From contig NZ_JNYE01000095.1 in the NCBI RefSeq assembly GCF_000717185.1, positions 1-30,870 of the forward strand: a DNA stretch of 30,870 nt, written 5' to 3'. A program made the position numbers and the translations under genes. Each line of letters starts with the position of its first letter. The first letter of the stretch is position 1. The stretch is from Kitasatospora phosalacinea (GTDB lineage: Bacteria; Actinomycetota; Actinomycetes; Streptomycetales; Streptomycetaceae). This document shows positions 14,654-23,482 of this stretch, piece after piece. Under the pieces are notes generated by a model, which saw only the letters and a list, made by a program, of their open reading frames with translations, was not told the DNA's origin and did no database searches.

Positions 14654-16567
14654 CTACTCCACCTCGACGCCGTACGCGCGCACCAGGTCTTCCAGGCCGT
14701 GGTCGTAGCCCTGGCCGACGGCCCGGAAGCGCCACTGCGGGCCGCGGCGGTAGACCTCGGCCAGGAGCAGGGTGCGCTCGCTGGTGGCGGCGTCCAACGT
14801 GGCCTGGGCGACGACCGGCGCGTCGACGCCCGGGGTGAGGGCCACCTGGACCGCTCCGACGTCCCCGAAGGTGTCGGTCCCGTCGATGGCGGCGGCGATC
14901 GCGATCCGGCGGGCGGCGGGCGGCAGCGCCGCGAGGTCGACGGCGACGGTCTGCTCGGTCGGGCCGTCGCAGAGGAGGCGGACCGACCCGTCAGGGCTCT
15001 CCGGGGCACCGTAGAAGACGAAGTCATCGTCGCAGGCGACCTGTTCGTCCCCGTCGAGGACGAAGGCGACGACGTCGATCTCGCAGCGCGCCTGCTGCGC
15101 CCAGGAGGCGGCCACGTGCCACTGCCCGGCGGCCGGGAGGTCGATGACCCCGCCGCGCGGCAGCACCTCGGCCGCCGCGCCGTCCCGCTGCTCCACCGCC
15201 TCCCGCTGCTCCACGGCGTCCCGGTGCTCCGCGGCGTCCTGAGCGAGGGCCGCGACCGGCTCCGCGGCGGGGGCGCCGAGCCATTCGCGCGGATGCACCG
15301 GGATCCCCAGCGCCGCGACCCGGGTCATCCGGCGGTCGCGCTCGCCACCGGCGAGGAGGACGACGTCGGTGACCCCGGCCGAGAGGTTGATCGCGGCCGT
15401 CCCGCCCAGCTCGACGGCCCTGGCCCGCACCGCGGACGCCTCCTCGTGGCTGCCGCCCAGCACGAGCACCCTGCGGCGGCCGAACGGCTTGACCGCGCGC
15501 AGTGCCACGGGCGCCGCCGCGGCGACGGGGACGGCGACGGGGACCGCAACGGGAACGGGAACGGGGGCAGGGGCGGTAGGTGCCGCGGTCGGCCCGCCCG
15601 CTGCGGCGGGGTTCTCCGCCCGCTGCGGCTTCCTCCCGGTCGGCCCTTCGTGGGGCGTCCCGGGCCGCACCTGCGCCAGCAGTCCGAGGAAGGTCTGCTC
15701 GTCGACGACCGTGACGCCCTCCGCGAGCGCCCGCCGCGCCTTGGCGGAGCCCGAGACCGCGTCGTTGGTGACGAGGACGCCGGTGTGCCGGCTGACCGAC
15801 GACATGACGTTCAGGCCCGCGCCGACGGCCCGGGCCACCAGTTCGGCCCGGGAGGCGGCGGTCTCGCCCGTGAAGGCGATCTTCATGCCCTGGACCAGCG
15901 GCTCCCCGGGCGCCGGACGGCCCGGGTTCCGGTAGGCGCACGGCGTCTTCGGCGGCTTCGGCGCGAACCGCGGGTCCTGCCGGGGCGGGCAGGCCACCAG
16001 CGGCAGCGGGACTCCCAGCCGCACGGCCTCGGCCAGGGAGGAGCGGAAGATGCCCGCGAGGACGCGCGTGTCGTCCAGCGCGTCGTGCGCACTGGTCTGC
16101 GGCACGCCGTAGTACTCGGCGAGGGACGCCAGGCTGAGTCCGGCGACCGGCGGCTCCACCCTCCGGTTCAGGGCCAGGGTGCACAGGCGCCGGTCGACGG
16201 GCAGGTGCAGTCCGGCCCGGGCGAACTCGTGGGCCAGGAAGTCGTAGTCGAACTGGGCGTTGTGGGCCACCATGACCCGGCCGCGGAGGAGCGTCCCGAT
16301 CCGGTCGGCCACCTGCTCGAAGGCCGGGGCGCCGCGCAGCCGCTCCGCCGTCAGGCCGTGGACGTGCACCGGCCCCGGGTCGCAGCCCGGGTCGAGCAGG
16401 GTGGAGTACTCCCCGGTCTGGATCCCGTCCGGGCCGAAGGTCAGCACCGCGATCGAGAGGACCCGGTCACGCCGGGCGACCAGGCCGGACGTCTCGACGT
16501 CGACCAGGGCCCAGTCGTACGCGTAGTCGGGCAGGAGGGACACGTCGGGTGGGGAGGCGAGCGGCAT
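14654..16567 (-). CDS. Exonuclease-BRCT-BRCT-TerD fusion protein
   Basis: The 637-aa protein has four parts. Residues 18-172 form a DnaQ-like DEDDh 3'-5' exonuclease: D23 and E25 (LVDVETSG), D107 (HNAQFDYDF), H161 and D166 (AHDALDD). A BRCT domain follows at about 225-300 (GMKIAFTGETAASRAELVARA), and a second BRCT-like one at about 365-433 (RRVLVLGGSHEEA). The C-terminus (about 465-637) is a TerD/vWA-like tellurium-resistance domain with the calcium-site pattern LDGDEQVACDDDFVFYG and ending GQGYDHGLEDLVRAYGVEVE. Pro/Val and Glu/Gln-rich repeat linkers separate them (15180-15240 and 15530-15570). A role in DNA-damage response is likely, but the substrate is not known. It is intact although the candidate transposon end lies only about 97 bases past its stop, and its 3' end may be the site TniQ recognises. 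No ribosome binding site precedes the ATG. Confidence 0.88.
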   Translation of the reverse strand: MPLASPPDVSLLPDYAYDWALVDVETSGLVARRDRVLSIAVLTFGPDGIQTGEYSTLLDPGCDPGPVHVHGLTAERLRGAPAFEQVADRIGTLLRGRVMVAHNAQFDYDFLAHEFARAGLHLPVDRRLCTLALNRRVEPPVAGLSLASLAEYYGVPQTSAHDALDDTRVLAGIFRSSLAEAVRLGVPLPLVACPPRQDPRFAPKPPKTPCAYRNPGRPAPGEPLVQGMKIAFTGETAASRAELVARAVGAGLNVMSSVSRHTGVLVTNDAVSGSAKARRALAEGVTVVDEQTFLGLLAQVRPGTPHEGPTGRKPQRAENPAAAGGPTAAPTAPAPVPVPVAVPVAVPVAAAAPVALRAVKPFGRRRVLVLGGSHEEASAVRARAVELGGTAAINLSAGVTDVVLLAGGERDRRMTRVAALGIPVHPREWLGAPAAEPVAALAQDAAEHRDAVEQREAVEQRDGAAAEVLPRGGVIDLPAAGQWHVAASWAQQARCEIDVVAFVLDGDEQVACDDDFVFYGAPESPDGSVRLLCDGPTEQTVAVDLAALPPAARRIAIAAAIDGTDTFGDVGAVQVALTPGVDAPVVAQATLDAATSERTLLLAEVYRRGPQWRFRAVGQGYDHGLEDLVRAYGVEVE

Positions 16568-16630
16568 GGCAGCAAGGATGGGACGGGCGCGTCGGCCGCT
16601 TCAACCGGAACGCCGATTTTCCCCGGCCGG

Positions 16631-16669
16631 TCCGCCGGCACCGGGCGGTGGGCACCCGGTGCCGGCGGA
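16631..16669 (-). terminator. Terminator of the RNA methyltransferase gene
   Basis: TCCGCCGGCACCGGG (16631-16645) and CCCGGTGCCGGCGGA (16655-16669) pair perfectly over 15 bp with a nine-base loop. It lies 12 bases past the methyltransferase stop at 16682 and upstream of the exonuclease gene, so the latter probably has its own promoter at about 16570-16630. Confidence 0.8.
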
Positions 16670-16681
16670 GGGTCGGCGGCC

Positions 16682-18364
16682 CTACCGGACCGGCTCCAGG
16701 ATGGCGACGCACTCGAAGTGCTGGGTCATCGGGAACAGGTCGAACGCCCGCAGCGAGACCGGCCGGTAGCCGCCCTCGCGGAAGAAGGCGAGGTCGCGGG
16801 CGAGGGCGGCCGGGTCGCAGGCGACGTAGGCGATGCGGCGGGCCTCCAGGGAGCTGAGGTGGGCGACGGTGTCGCGGCCGGCGCCGGCGCGCGGGGGGTC
16901 GAGGACGATCAGGTCGGTGGAGGTGATGCCGGTGCGGGGCAGCAGGGTCTCGACCTTGTCGCACTCGATCCGGACCTGCTCCAGGGCGGCCAGGTTGTGC
17001 CGGGCGTCGGCCACCGCCTGCTTGCCGGACTCGATGCCGAGCACCGCGCCCTCCTCGCCGACCCGTTCGGCGAGCGCGCCCGCGAACAGGCCGACGCCGC
17101 AGTACAGGTCGAGCGCGCTCTCGCCCCACTGCGGGTCGAGGCCGGTGAGGACGGCGTCGACGAGGGTCTCGGGGGCCTCGGGGTGGATCTGCCAGAAGCC
17201 GCCCTCGGAGACCCGCCAGGTGCGGCCGACGGCCCGCTCGCGGACGAAGGTGCGGCCGTGGACGCGGTGGAACAGGTCCTGGTCGTCGATCCGCGCGATG
17301 GAGGTCTCGCGGTCCAGTTCGACCAGCGGCAGCTGCTCGCCGGGCAGCGGCCGCAGGATCACCTGCCGGTCGGAGGAGCCGGTCGCGGCGATCGCCTCGA
17401 CGGCGGCCACCCCGGTCCAGTCGCGGGACTCGACGCCGAGCTCGGCGACGCCGGGCGCGGCGATCAGGCAGCGGTCGATCGGCTGGACGTCGTGCGAGCG
17501 GTGCTTGCGCAGGCCGATCACGCCCTCCTCGTCCACCGCGTACTGGACCCGCGTGCGCCAGGCCGGGACCTCGCCCGCGGGGAGCTTGCCGCCGACCGGT
17601 TCGACCGAGCCGTCCCAGTGCGCCTCCTCGGGGGTGAGGCCGGCCAGCTTGGCGAGCTGCTCGGTGAGGACGGCGGCCTTGAGCTTGCGCTGCCCGCCGG
17701 GGGTGACGTGCTGCCAGTCGCAGCCGCCGCACCGGCCGGGGCCGGAGAACGGGCAGGGCGCCTCGATCCGGTCCTTGGACGCCTCCAGCACCTCCACCGC
17801 GTCGGCCCGCAGGAAGCGGGAGGTGGTGGTGCCGTCGGTGACCTGCACGACGACCCGCTCGCCGGGCAGGGCGTGCCGGACGAACAGCACCCGGCCCTCG
17901 TGCCGGGCCACGCAGTGCCCGCCGTGCGCGACCGGCCCGACCTCGACCTCGTAGCGCTCGCCGACCAGCGGGTCCCCGGAGGGCTGCCGCAGCACCGGCT
18001 GCGCGGGCCGCAGCACCTTCGGCGGCCGCACCGCCCCGGGCTTGCGCCCCTGCCGGGCCGGCTTCCTCCCGCCCTCGCCCTCGCCCTTCGCCGCGGCCCG
18101 GCCCTTGGCGGCGCCCTGGCCCTTCGCCGCGGCCTTGTCCTTGGGGGCCTTGTCCTTGGGGGCGGCCTTCGCCGGCTTCTCGGGACGCTGCTCGCCCGGC
18201 ACCGGCGGCAGGCTGCGGGCGGTGTTGCCCTCCCGGTCGGTGGCTTCGGGCCGGGCGGGCCGGTTGCTCCAGCGCGGGTGCGCGACCTGCCCCGGCTTGG
18301 CGCCGGACGTGCGGCCGGGGCGGCCCTGGCGACCGGAGGAGCGGGGCGGGTTGTTGCGGGTCAC
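16682..18364 (-). CDS. TrmA/RlmD-family RNA 5-methyluridine methyltransferase
   Basis: The start is GTG at 18364, eight bases after AAGGAAG (18379-18373). The 560-aa product has a long basic Lys/Ala/Gly-rich tail (1-130), common in actinobacterial members and probably RNA-binding. A TRAM domain follows (about 133-195), then iron-sulfur cysteines C204, C212, C215 and C299 as in RumA. The SAM-binding motif is LDLYCGVGLF (418-427), with DPPRAG at 489-494 and the catalytic nucleophile C516 in YVACDPAALARDL. The reaction is SAM-dependent C5 methylation of a uridine in rRNA, or less likely tRNA, through a covalent Cys intermediate. The neighbouring permease, trkA pair, DUF3159 and OB genes match Rv2689c-Rv2694c of M. 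tuberculosis as I recall it, where Rv2689c is the equivalent. Exact target uridine cannot be read from the sequence. Confidence 0.9.
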   Translation of the reverse strand: MTRNNPPRSSGRQGRPGRTSGAKPGQVAHPRWSNRPARPEATDREGNTARSLPPVPGEQRPEKPAKAAPKDKAPKDKAAAKGQGAAKGRAAAKGEGEGGRKPARQGRKPGAVRPPKVLRPAQPVLRQPSGDPLVGERYEVEVGPVAHGGHCVARHEGRVLFVRHALPGERVVVQVTDGTTTSRFLRADAVEVLEASKDRIEAPCPFSGPGRCGGCDWQHVTPGGQRKLKAAVLTEQLAKLAGLTPEEAHWDGSVEPVGGKLPAGEVPAWRTRVQYAVDEEGVIGLRKHRSHDVQPIDRCLIAAPGVAELGVESRDWTGVAAVEAIAATGSSDRQVILRPLPGEQLPLVELDRETSIARIDDQDLFHRVHGRTFVRERAVGRTWRVSEGGFWQIHPEAPETLVDAVLTGLDPQWGESALDLYCGVGLFAGALAERVGEEGAVLGIESGKQAVADARHNLAALEQVRIECDKVETLLPRTGITSTDLIVLDPPRAGAGRDTVAHLSSLEARRIAYVACDPAALARDLAFFREGGYRPVSLRAFDLFPMTQHFECVAILEPVR

Positions 18365-18523
18365 GGGGGTCGCTTCCTTACGGGAGACAGCGGGACACAA
18401 ACGGGTGGAGCACCGTGCGGCGGACACGAACACGGCGGCCCGCGGCGGACCGGGAACGATCCGCCACGGGCCCATTGAAGGCCATCCGGGGGCCGGACGG
18501 GCAGCGCGGGCGCTACCCCGACG

Positions 18524-20602
18524 CTAGTCGCGCGGCGCGGCGTCCGACCCGCCCGACCCGTCGGCCGGACCGGCGGACCCGGCCGGATCGCCCGACCCGC
18601 CCGCCGTCGGCCGCCGCCGCGGCTCGCCGCGGCGCACCGCGCCGGGCGCGGACCACGCCTTGGGCGCCTTGCGCCGCTCCGAGGACTCCAACTGCCAGGG
18701 TACGGAGGTCACCATCACACCGGGCTTGAACAGCAGCCGTCCCTTGAGCCGCAGCGCGCTCTGGTTGTGCAGCAGGTGCTCGTACCAGTGGCCGACCACG
18801 TACTCGGGAATGTAGACGGCGACCACGTCGCGCGGGCTGGAGCGGCGCAGGTTCTTGACGTACTCCAGCACCGGCCCGGTGACCTCGCGGTAGGGCGAGT
18901 CGAGAACCTTCAGCGGCACGTCGAGGCCGCGCTCCTCCCAGTCCTGGCGCAGCGCCGCGGTGTCCACCGGGTCGACGTTGACGGTGACGGCCTCCAGGGT
19001 CTGGGCCCGGGCGAGGCGGGCGTACGCGAGGGCGCGCAGCGCGGGCTTGTGGATCTTGGAGACCAGCACGATGGCGTGCACCCGGGTCGGCGGGGCGACG
19101 TCGTCGGGCTCCTCGGCGGCCTTGAGCTCGGCGCTGACCCGGTCGTAGTGGCGGCGGATCGCCTTCATCACGACGAACAGCACGACCATCAGGGCGATCG
19201 CGATCCAGGCGTGGCCGATCTTGGTGGCGAGCACCACGATCAGCACGGCCATGGTCATCACCAGGCCGAAGGCGTTGATCGCCCGGCTGCGCTGCATGTG
19301 GGCGCGCTTCTTCGGGTCGGTCTCGGTGCGCAGCAGCCTGGTCCAGTGCCGGATCATGCCGGACTGGCTCATGTTGAAGGCCACGAAGACGCCGACGATG
19401 TACAGCTGGATCAGCCGGTTCGGGTCGGCGCCGAACGCCACGATGAACAGGATCGCCGCCCCGGCCAGCAGCACGATGCCGTTGGAGAAGGCGAGCCGGT
19501 CGCCGCGGGTGTGCAGCTGCCGCGGCAGGTAGCGGTCCTGGGCGAGGATCGAGCCGAGCACCGGGAAGCCGTTGAACGCGGTGTTCGCGGCCAGCACCAG
19601 GATCAGGCCGGTGGTGGCGGCGACGAAGTAGAAGCCGGGCGTGAAGTTGGAGAACACCGCCTCGGAGATCTGCGCCAGCACGGTCTTCTGGTGGTAGTCC
19701 GCGGGCGCGCCGATCAGCTGCTCGGTCGGGTTCTCGGCCATCTGCGTGCCGGTCAGGTGGGCGAGGTAGATGATGCCCATGAACATCGTCACGGCGATGG
19801 AGGCCATCATCAGCAGCGTGGTCGCCGCGTTCTTGCTCTTCGGCTTGCGGAACGCGGGCACGCCGTTGGAGATCGCCTCCACACCGGTCAGCGCCGCACA
19901 GCCCGAGGAGAACGCCTTCAGCAGCAGGAACACCAGCGCGAACCCGGCCAGCGAGTCGTTGCCGGGCGTCGCCGCCAGGTGGTACGAGGCGCTCTCCGCG
20001 GGCAGCTCGGCCCCGAACCCGAAGTGCCGGACCATGCCGTAGACCACCATGCCGATCACGCCGACCATGAAGGCGTACGTCGGCACGGCGAACGCCGAGC
20101 CGGACTCGCGCACGCCGCGCAGGTTCATGCCCATCAGCACGATGACCAGGAACACCGACAGCGCCATCTCGTGCCCGCGCAGCGCGGGCACCGCCGAGAC
20201 CACGTTGGCCACGCCGGAGGTGGTGGACACCGCCACGGTGAGGATGTAGTCGACCATCAGCGCGCTCGCCACCACCAGGCCGGAGTTCGACCCGTGGTTG
20301 ACGGTCGCGACCTCGTAGTCACCGCCTCCGCTGGGGTAGGCGTGCACGTTCTGCCGGTACGACGCGACCACCGCGAGCATCACGATGGCGACCACGACGC
20401 CGATCTGCCACGAGAAGTGGATGGCCGAGGCGCCGGCCAGCGACAGCGTCAGCAGGATCTCCTCGGGCGCGTAGGCGACGGAGGAGAGTGCGTCCGAGGC
20501 GAACACCGGCAGCGCGATCCGCTTGGGGAGGAGCGTCTCCCCCAGCTTGTCGCTGCGCAGCGCACGCCCGATCAGGATGCGTTTCGGTAGGTCAGCAGGC
20601 AT
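18524..20602 (-). CDS. APC-superfamily permease, KimA-like potassium transporter candidate
   Basis: I start at the ATG 20602 (MPADLPKRILIGRALRSDKL), where family members begin; an open frame runs 40 codons further but looks non-coding, and no strong ribosome binding site is visible. The 692-aa protein has about 12 membrane segments in the first 490 residues. The first carries the conserved LPVFASDALSSVAYAPEEIL, followed by AYPSGGGDYEVATVNHG. A cytosolic C-terminal domain (about 500-640) follows, then a Gly/Pro-rich tail. This resembles B. subtilis KimA and M. tuberculosis Rv2690c. KimA is a proton-coupled potassium importer inhibited by cyclic di-AMP. The gene is divergent from two TrkA-type subunits, which supports potassium rather than amino acids as substrate. 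I saw no cyclic di-AMP riboswitch pattern upstream. Confidence 0.82.
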   Translation of the reverse strand: MPADLPKRILIGRALRSDKLGETLLPKRIALPVFASDALSSVAYAPEEILLTLSLAGASAIHFSWQIGVVVAIVMLAVVASYRQNVHAYPSGGGDYEVATVNHGSNSGLVVASALMVDYILTVAVSTTSGVANVVSAVPALRGHEMALSVFLVIVLMGMNLRGVRESGSAFAVPTYAFMVGVIGMVVYGMVRHFGFGAELPAESASYHLAATPGNDSLAGFALVFLLLKAFSSGCAALTGVEAISNGVPAFRKPKSKNAATTLLMMASIAVTMFMGIIYLAHLTGTQMAENPTEQLIGAPADYHQKTVLAQISEAVFSNFTPGFYFVAATTGLILVLAANTAFNGFPVLGSILAQDRYLPRQLHTRGDRLAFSNGIVLLAGAAILFIVAFGADPNRLIQLYIVGVFVAFNMSQSGMIRHWTRLLRTETDPKKRAHMQRSRAINAFGLVMTMAVLIVVLATKIGHAWIAIALMVVLFVVMKAIRRHYDRVSAELKAAEEPDDVAPPTRVHAIVLVSKIHKPALRALAYARLARAQTLEAVTVNVDPVDTAALRQDWEERGLDVPLKVLDSPYREVTGPVLEYVKNLRRSSPRDVVAVYIPEYVVGHWYEHLLHNQSALRLKGRLLFKPGVMVTSVPWQLESSERRKAPKAWSAPGAVRRGEPRRRPTAGGSGDPAGSAGPADGSGGSDAAPRD

Positions 20603-20847
20603 AGGCACAGCAAGGAATCGTAAGGGCTGTTGATGGCACCGGATGCCTCGCGGGGCCACCTTGGTCGCGACTGTGTTCGGCGGACCGGCTAGCGTGTCGA
20701 CAGAAGGGTTTGCGGGCAACACCGAGTTGCCCCTCGCGTCGGATCACAGGCGCGGCCGACAGAAGGCCCCCAAAATCGGGGGCACGGAAGGACGATGAGC
20801 GGTGTTTACGCAGATCATGACCCCAACGGACCGGGTGAGGTAGGCGC
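20603..20847. promoter_or_regulatory. Divergent promoter region of permease and trkA genes
   Basis: This 245-base region drives both transcripts. On the plus strand a hairpin GCCCCC-AAAATC-GGGGGC lies at 20766-20783, about 65 bases before the trkA start, where it could act in the leader. On the minus strand TACGAT near 20620 could be a -10 for the permease. Neither was confirmed by a good -35. Confidence 0.4.
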
Positions 20848-21516
20848 GTGCACATCGTCATCATGGGCTGCGGACGCGTAGGCTCCGCCCTCGCCAGAAC
20901 GCTCGAGAAACAGGGTCACTCGGTCGCGGTCATCGACCAGGACCCGACCGCCTTCCGTCGGCTCGGCGCGGGCTTCAACGGCCGCCGGGTCACCGGCGTC
21001 GGCTTCGACCAGGACACCCTGAAGGAAGCCGGCATCGAGGAGGCGGGCGCCTTCGCCGCCGTCTCCAGCGGCGACAACTCCAACATCATCGCGGCCCGGG
21101 TGGCCCGCGAGAACTTCGGCGTCGAGCACGTCGCGGCCCGCATCTACGACCCGCGCCGCGCCGAGGTGTACCAGCGCCTGGGCATCCCGACCGTCGCCAC
21201 CGTCCGCTGGACGGCCGACCAGATGCTGCGCCGGCTGCTGCCCAGCGGCGCCGAGCCGCTCTGGCAGGACCCTTCGGGCGCCGTGCAGCTCGCCGAGGTC
21301 GCGTTCGCCCCGGCCTGGATAGGCCACCGGCTCGCCGAGCTGGAGGAGGCCGCCGGCGTCCGGGTGGCGTTCGTCACCCGGGTCGGCGAGGGCGTGCTGC
21401 CCACCCCGCAGATGGTGGTCCAGGAGGGCGACCTGGTGCACGTGATGCTGCGCCGCAACGAACTGACCGCGGTCGAGGCGGCGTTCGCGAAGGCCCCCGA
21501 GGAGGCTGGTCACTGA
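20848..21516 (+). CDS. trkA: TrkA-family potassium uptake subunit (CeoB-like)
   Basis: The GTG at 20848 follows GTGAGG. The 222-aa product has an RCK_N Rossmann domain with GCGRVG at residues 7-12 and the acidic VIDQD at about 28-32 that selects NAD(H). A second RCK_C part follows at about 145-215. TrkA subunits are cytosolic, bind nucleotide and gate a membrane potassium transporter. It corresponds to M. tuberculosis CeoB (Rv2691) in position. No TrkH/KtrB pore subunit is in the window, so the divergent APC permease is a possible partner. Its stop overlaps the next ATG by one base (TGATG), so both are co-translated. Confidence 0.92.
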   Translation: MHIVIMGCGRVGSALARTLEKQGHSVAVIDQDPTAFRRLGAGFNGRRVTGVGFDQDTLKEAGIEEAGAFAAVSSGDNSNIIAARVARENFGVEHVAARIYDPRRAEVYQRLGIPTVATVRWTADQMLRRLLPSGAEPLWQDPSGAVQLAEVAFAPAWIGHRLAELEEAAGVRVAFVTRVGEGVLPTPQMVVQEGDLVHVMLRRNELTAVEAAFAKAPEEAGH

Positions 21517-22172
21517 TGCGCGTCGCCATCGCCGGAGCCGGAGCCGTCGGCCGTTCCATCGCCGGGGAGCTCCTGGAGAACGGCCACGAGGTCCTGCTGA
21601 TCGACAAGAACCCGAACTCCATCTCGGTGGAGCGCGTCCCGCTCGCCGAGTGGCTGCTCGCCGACGCCTGCGAGATCACCTCGCTGGACGAGGCGGCGCT
21701 GCAGCGCTGCCACGTGGTGATCGCCGCCACCGGTGACGACAAGGTCAACCTGGTGGTGTCGCTGCTCGCCAAGACCGAGTACGGCGTGCCGCGGGTGGTC
21801 GCCCGGGTGAACAACCCGAAGAACGAGTGGCTGTACAACGAGTCCTGGGGCGTGGACGTCGCGGTCTCCACCCCGCGCCTGATGTCGGCGCTGGTCGAGG
21901 AGGCGGTGAGCGTCGGCGACCTGGTCCGCCTGATGCGCTTCTCCCAGGGCAACGCCAACCTGGTCGAGCTGACCCTCGCCGCCGACACCGACCTGGTCGG
22001 CACCCGGGTCGGCGACGTCGCCTGGCCAGTGGACACCGCGCTGGTCACCATCATCCGCGCGGGCCGGGTGCTGGTCCCCGGCGGCAACGACACCCTGGAG
22101 GCCGGGGACGAGCTGCTGTTCGTCGCCGCCCAGGAGCGCGAGGAGGAGCTGGAGACGCTGCTGGCCGGCTGA
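21516..22172 (+). CDS. Second TrkA-family potassium uptake subunit (CeoC-like)
   Basis: The 218-aa product is a separate RCK protein: GAGAVG at residues 7-12, LLIDKNP at about 27-33, and an RCK_C part ending in ELLFVAAQEREEELETLL. It is a diverged paralog of the preceding subunit and matches CeoC (Rv2692) in position. The pair probably makes a hetero-oligomeric gating ring. AGGAGG upstream of the ATG lies in the end of the first gene. A very long perfect hairpin follows the stop at once. Confidence 0.92.
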   Translation: MRVAIAGAGAVGRSIAGELLENGHEVLLIDKNPNSISVERVPLAEWLLADACEITSLDEAALQRCHVVIAATGDDKVNLVVSLLAKTEYGVPRVVARVNNPKNEWLYNESWGVDVAVSTPRLMSALVEEAVSVGDLVRLMRFSQGNANLVELTLAADTDLVGTRVGDVAWPVDTALVTIIRAGRVLVPGGNDTLEAGDELLFVAAQEREEELETLLAG

Positions 22173-22177
22173 TCCCG

Positions 22178-22238
22178 CCTCCCGGACGTGACGGAGGGCC
22201 CCGCGCGGTGCGCGGGGCCCTCCGTCACGTCCGGGAGG
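22178..22238. terminator. Perfect 29-bp bidirectional terminator
   Basis: Arms 22178-22206 and 22210-22238 are exact inverted complements over 29 bp with a three-base loop (GGT). It begins five bases after the stop of the second trkA gene and ends directly at the stop of the convergent DUF3159 gene, so it serves both. Such a perfect stem is unusually long. Confidence 0.88.
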
Positions 22239-23009
22239 TCACTTCTGCGGCTCTTCCTCGTCCTCCGCGTCCAGCTCCGCCTTGATCGGCGGCGGCGCGG
22301 TCAGCAGGATCCGCCAGGTCACGTACATCGCCAGCAGCAGCGGCGGGATGCCCAGCGCGACCTTCAGCCAGCCCAGCAGGTTGATCTGCCCGGCGGCCCA
22401 CAGCGGGAACAGGATCACCGGCTTCAGGCCCATGATCAGCACCCAGGCCCAGGTCGCCTTGGTGTAGGCGGCCAGCCGGCCCGGGTTCTGCTTGCGCCAG
22501 GTGAACATCTCGCCGGTGATCGGGCCGAGCATCAGGCCGATCATCGGCCAGCGCACCAGCGCGGAGACCGCCAGCGCCAGGCAGTAGCCGACGTTCCACA
22601 GCAGGCCGGGCAGGTAGAAGTCCTCGGCCTTGCCGGTCTTCATCGAGATCCAGGCGCCGATCGCCACCCCGAACACGCCGGAGAAGGCGTGCTGGATGGT
22701 CTCCCGGCGGGCCAGCCGGACCACCACGAACACCGCGCACAGCGCCAGCGCCGACCAGGCGGCCGCCGGCACCTTGTGGGTGATGTTGAACGCGACGATG
22801 TACACCAGGCCCGGCAGCGTCATGTCGACCATGCCGCGCACGCCGCCGAACGCCTTGAGCACCGTCTCGGCGGCCTCCTTCGAGGCGTCCCGCTCGGGCT
22901 CCTGCCCGGCGGCGGGCTGCTCGTACGCGCCGGGCCGCCCGTCGTCCTGCGGCCCGCCCTGCGGCCCGTTCGGGCCGTGCGCGCTCACGCTAATCGCCTC
23001 GTTGCTCAC
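22239..23009 (-). CDS. DUF3159 membrane protein
   Basis: The start is GTG at 23009, overlapping the upstream OB-fold gene's TGA by four bases; the longer open frame reads back through that gene. The 256-aa product has a Gly/Pro/Gln-rich N-terminal tail of about 50 residues, then about six hydrophobic segments with conserved stretches LPGLVYIVAFNITHKVP, RWPMIGLMLGPITGEMFTWR and KATWAWVLIMGLKPVILFP, and a short acidic cytosolic end. These are DUF3159 features. The equivalent in M. tuberculosis is Rv2693c. Function is not known; its fixed place beside trkA genes suggests a part in ion balance or channel activity. Confidence 0.88.
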   Translation of the reverse strand: MSNEAISVSAHGPNGPQGGPQDDGRPGAYEQPAAGQEPERDASKEAAETVLKAFGGVRGMVDMTLPGLVYIVAFNITHKVPAAAWSALALCAVFVVVRLARRETIQHAFSGVFGVAIGAWISMKTGKAEDFYLPGLLWNVGYCLALAVSALVRWPMIGLMLGPITGEMFTWRKQNPGRLAAYTKATWAWVLIMGLKPVILFPLWAAGQINLLGWLKVALGIPPLLLAMYVTWRILLTAPPPIKAELDAEDEEEPQK

Positions 23010-23416
23010 GCGGTCTCGCTCCCGTGTCCCACCGGACGCAGCTCGTAGCGGGGGTTGAAGAGCACGCGGCGCCCGCGTGCGTGGCTGATCCGGCCGCTGG
23101 CGATCAGGCGGCGGCCCGGCTCGATGCCCACGATCGAGCGTCGGCCCAGCCACACCACGTCCAGCGCCTCGGTGCCGTCGAACAGTTCGGCCTCCAGCGC
23201 GGGCACCCCCGCGCGCGGGCGGAGCGTGACGGTGCGCAGCGTGCCCGCGACGGTGACGACCTCGCGGTCGCCGCAGGCGGCGATCGGGGTGCAGCCCGCC
23301 TCCGCGGTGTCCTGCCGCAGCTCCTCGGCCTCCAGCTCCTCGGAGGAGGAGGTCAGCCGGTTCAGCATGCGGCGGAAACGGCCTTGCGGCTGGTCGCCGA
23401 TGTTGTCACCACTCAT
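23006..23416 (-). CDS. OB-fold nucleic-acid-binding protein
   Basis: The 136-aa product starts at ATG 23416. Residues 50-130 (VTVAGTLRTVTLRPRAGVPA, ELFDGTEALDVVWLG, GIEPGRRLIASGRISHARG) form a five-strand OB-fold like that in RecG and aspartyl-tRNA synthetase wedge domains. The N-terminus is helical and acidic. It corresponds to Rv2694c by position and overlaps the DUF3159 gene. Single-stranded DNA or RNA is the expected ligand, but no target is known. The 66 bases between it and the kdpE stop hold only a small imperfect hairpin, so kdpDE transcripts may run through. Confidence 0.85.
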   Translation of the reverse strand: MSGDNIGDQPQGRFRRMLNRLTSSSEELEAEELRQDTAEAGCTPIAACGDREVVTVAGTLRTVTLRPRAGVPALEAELFDGTEALDVVWLGRRSIVGIEPGRRLIASGRISHARGRRVLFNPRYELRPVGHGSETA

Positions 23417-23482
23417 GCCGGAAGGGTACCGGTTCGCCGGTGCCGGACGGCAGGGCCGCGCGTGGGGTGGATCACGGCGGGG

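Noticed and set aside
14699..18478. Very long plus-strand open frame (over 1200 codons)
   Set aside because: It runs antisense to the exonuclease and methyltransferase genes, both with clear motifs. Long antisense frames are expected in high-GC DNA with GC-biased third positions.
20603..20847. Cyclic di-AMP (ydaO) riboswitch before the KimA-like gene
   Set aside because: The conserved core sequence was not found on either strand; only a short GC hairpin is present.
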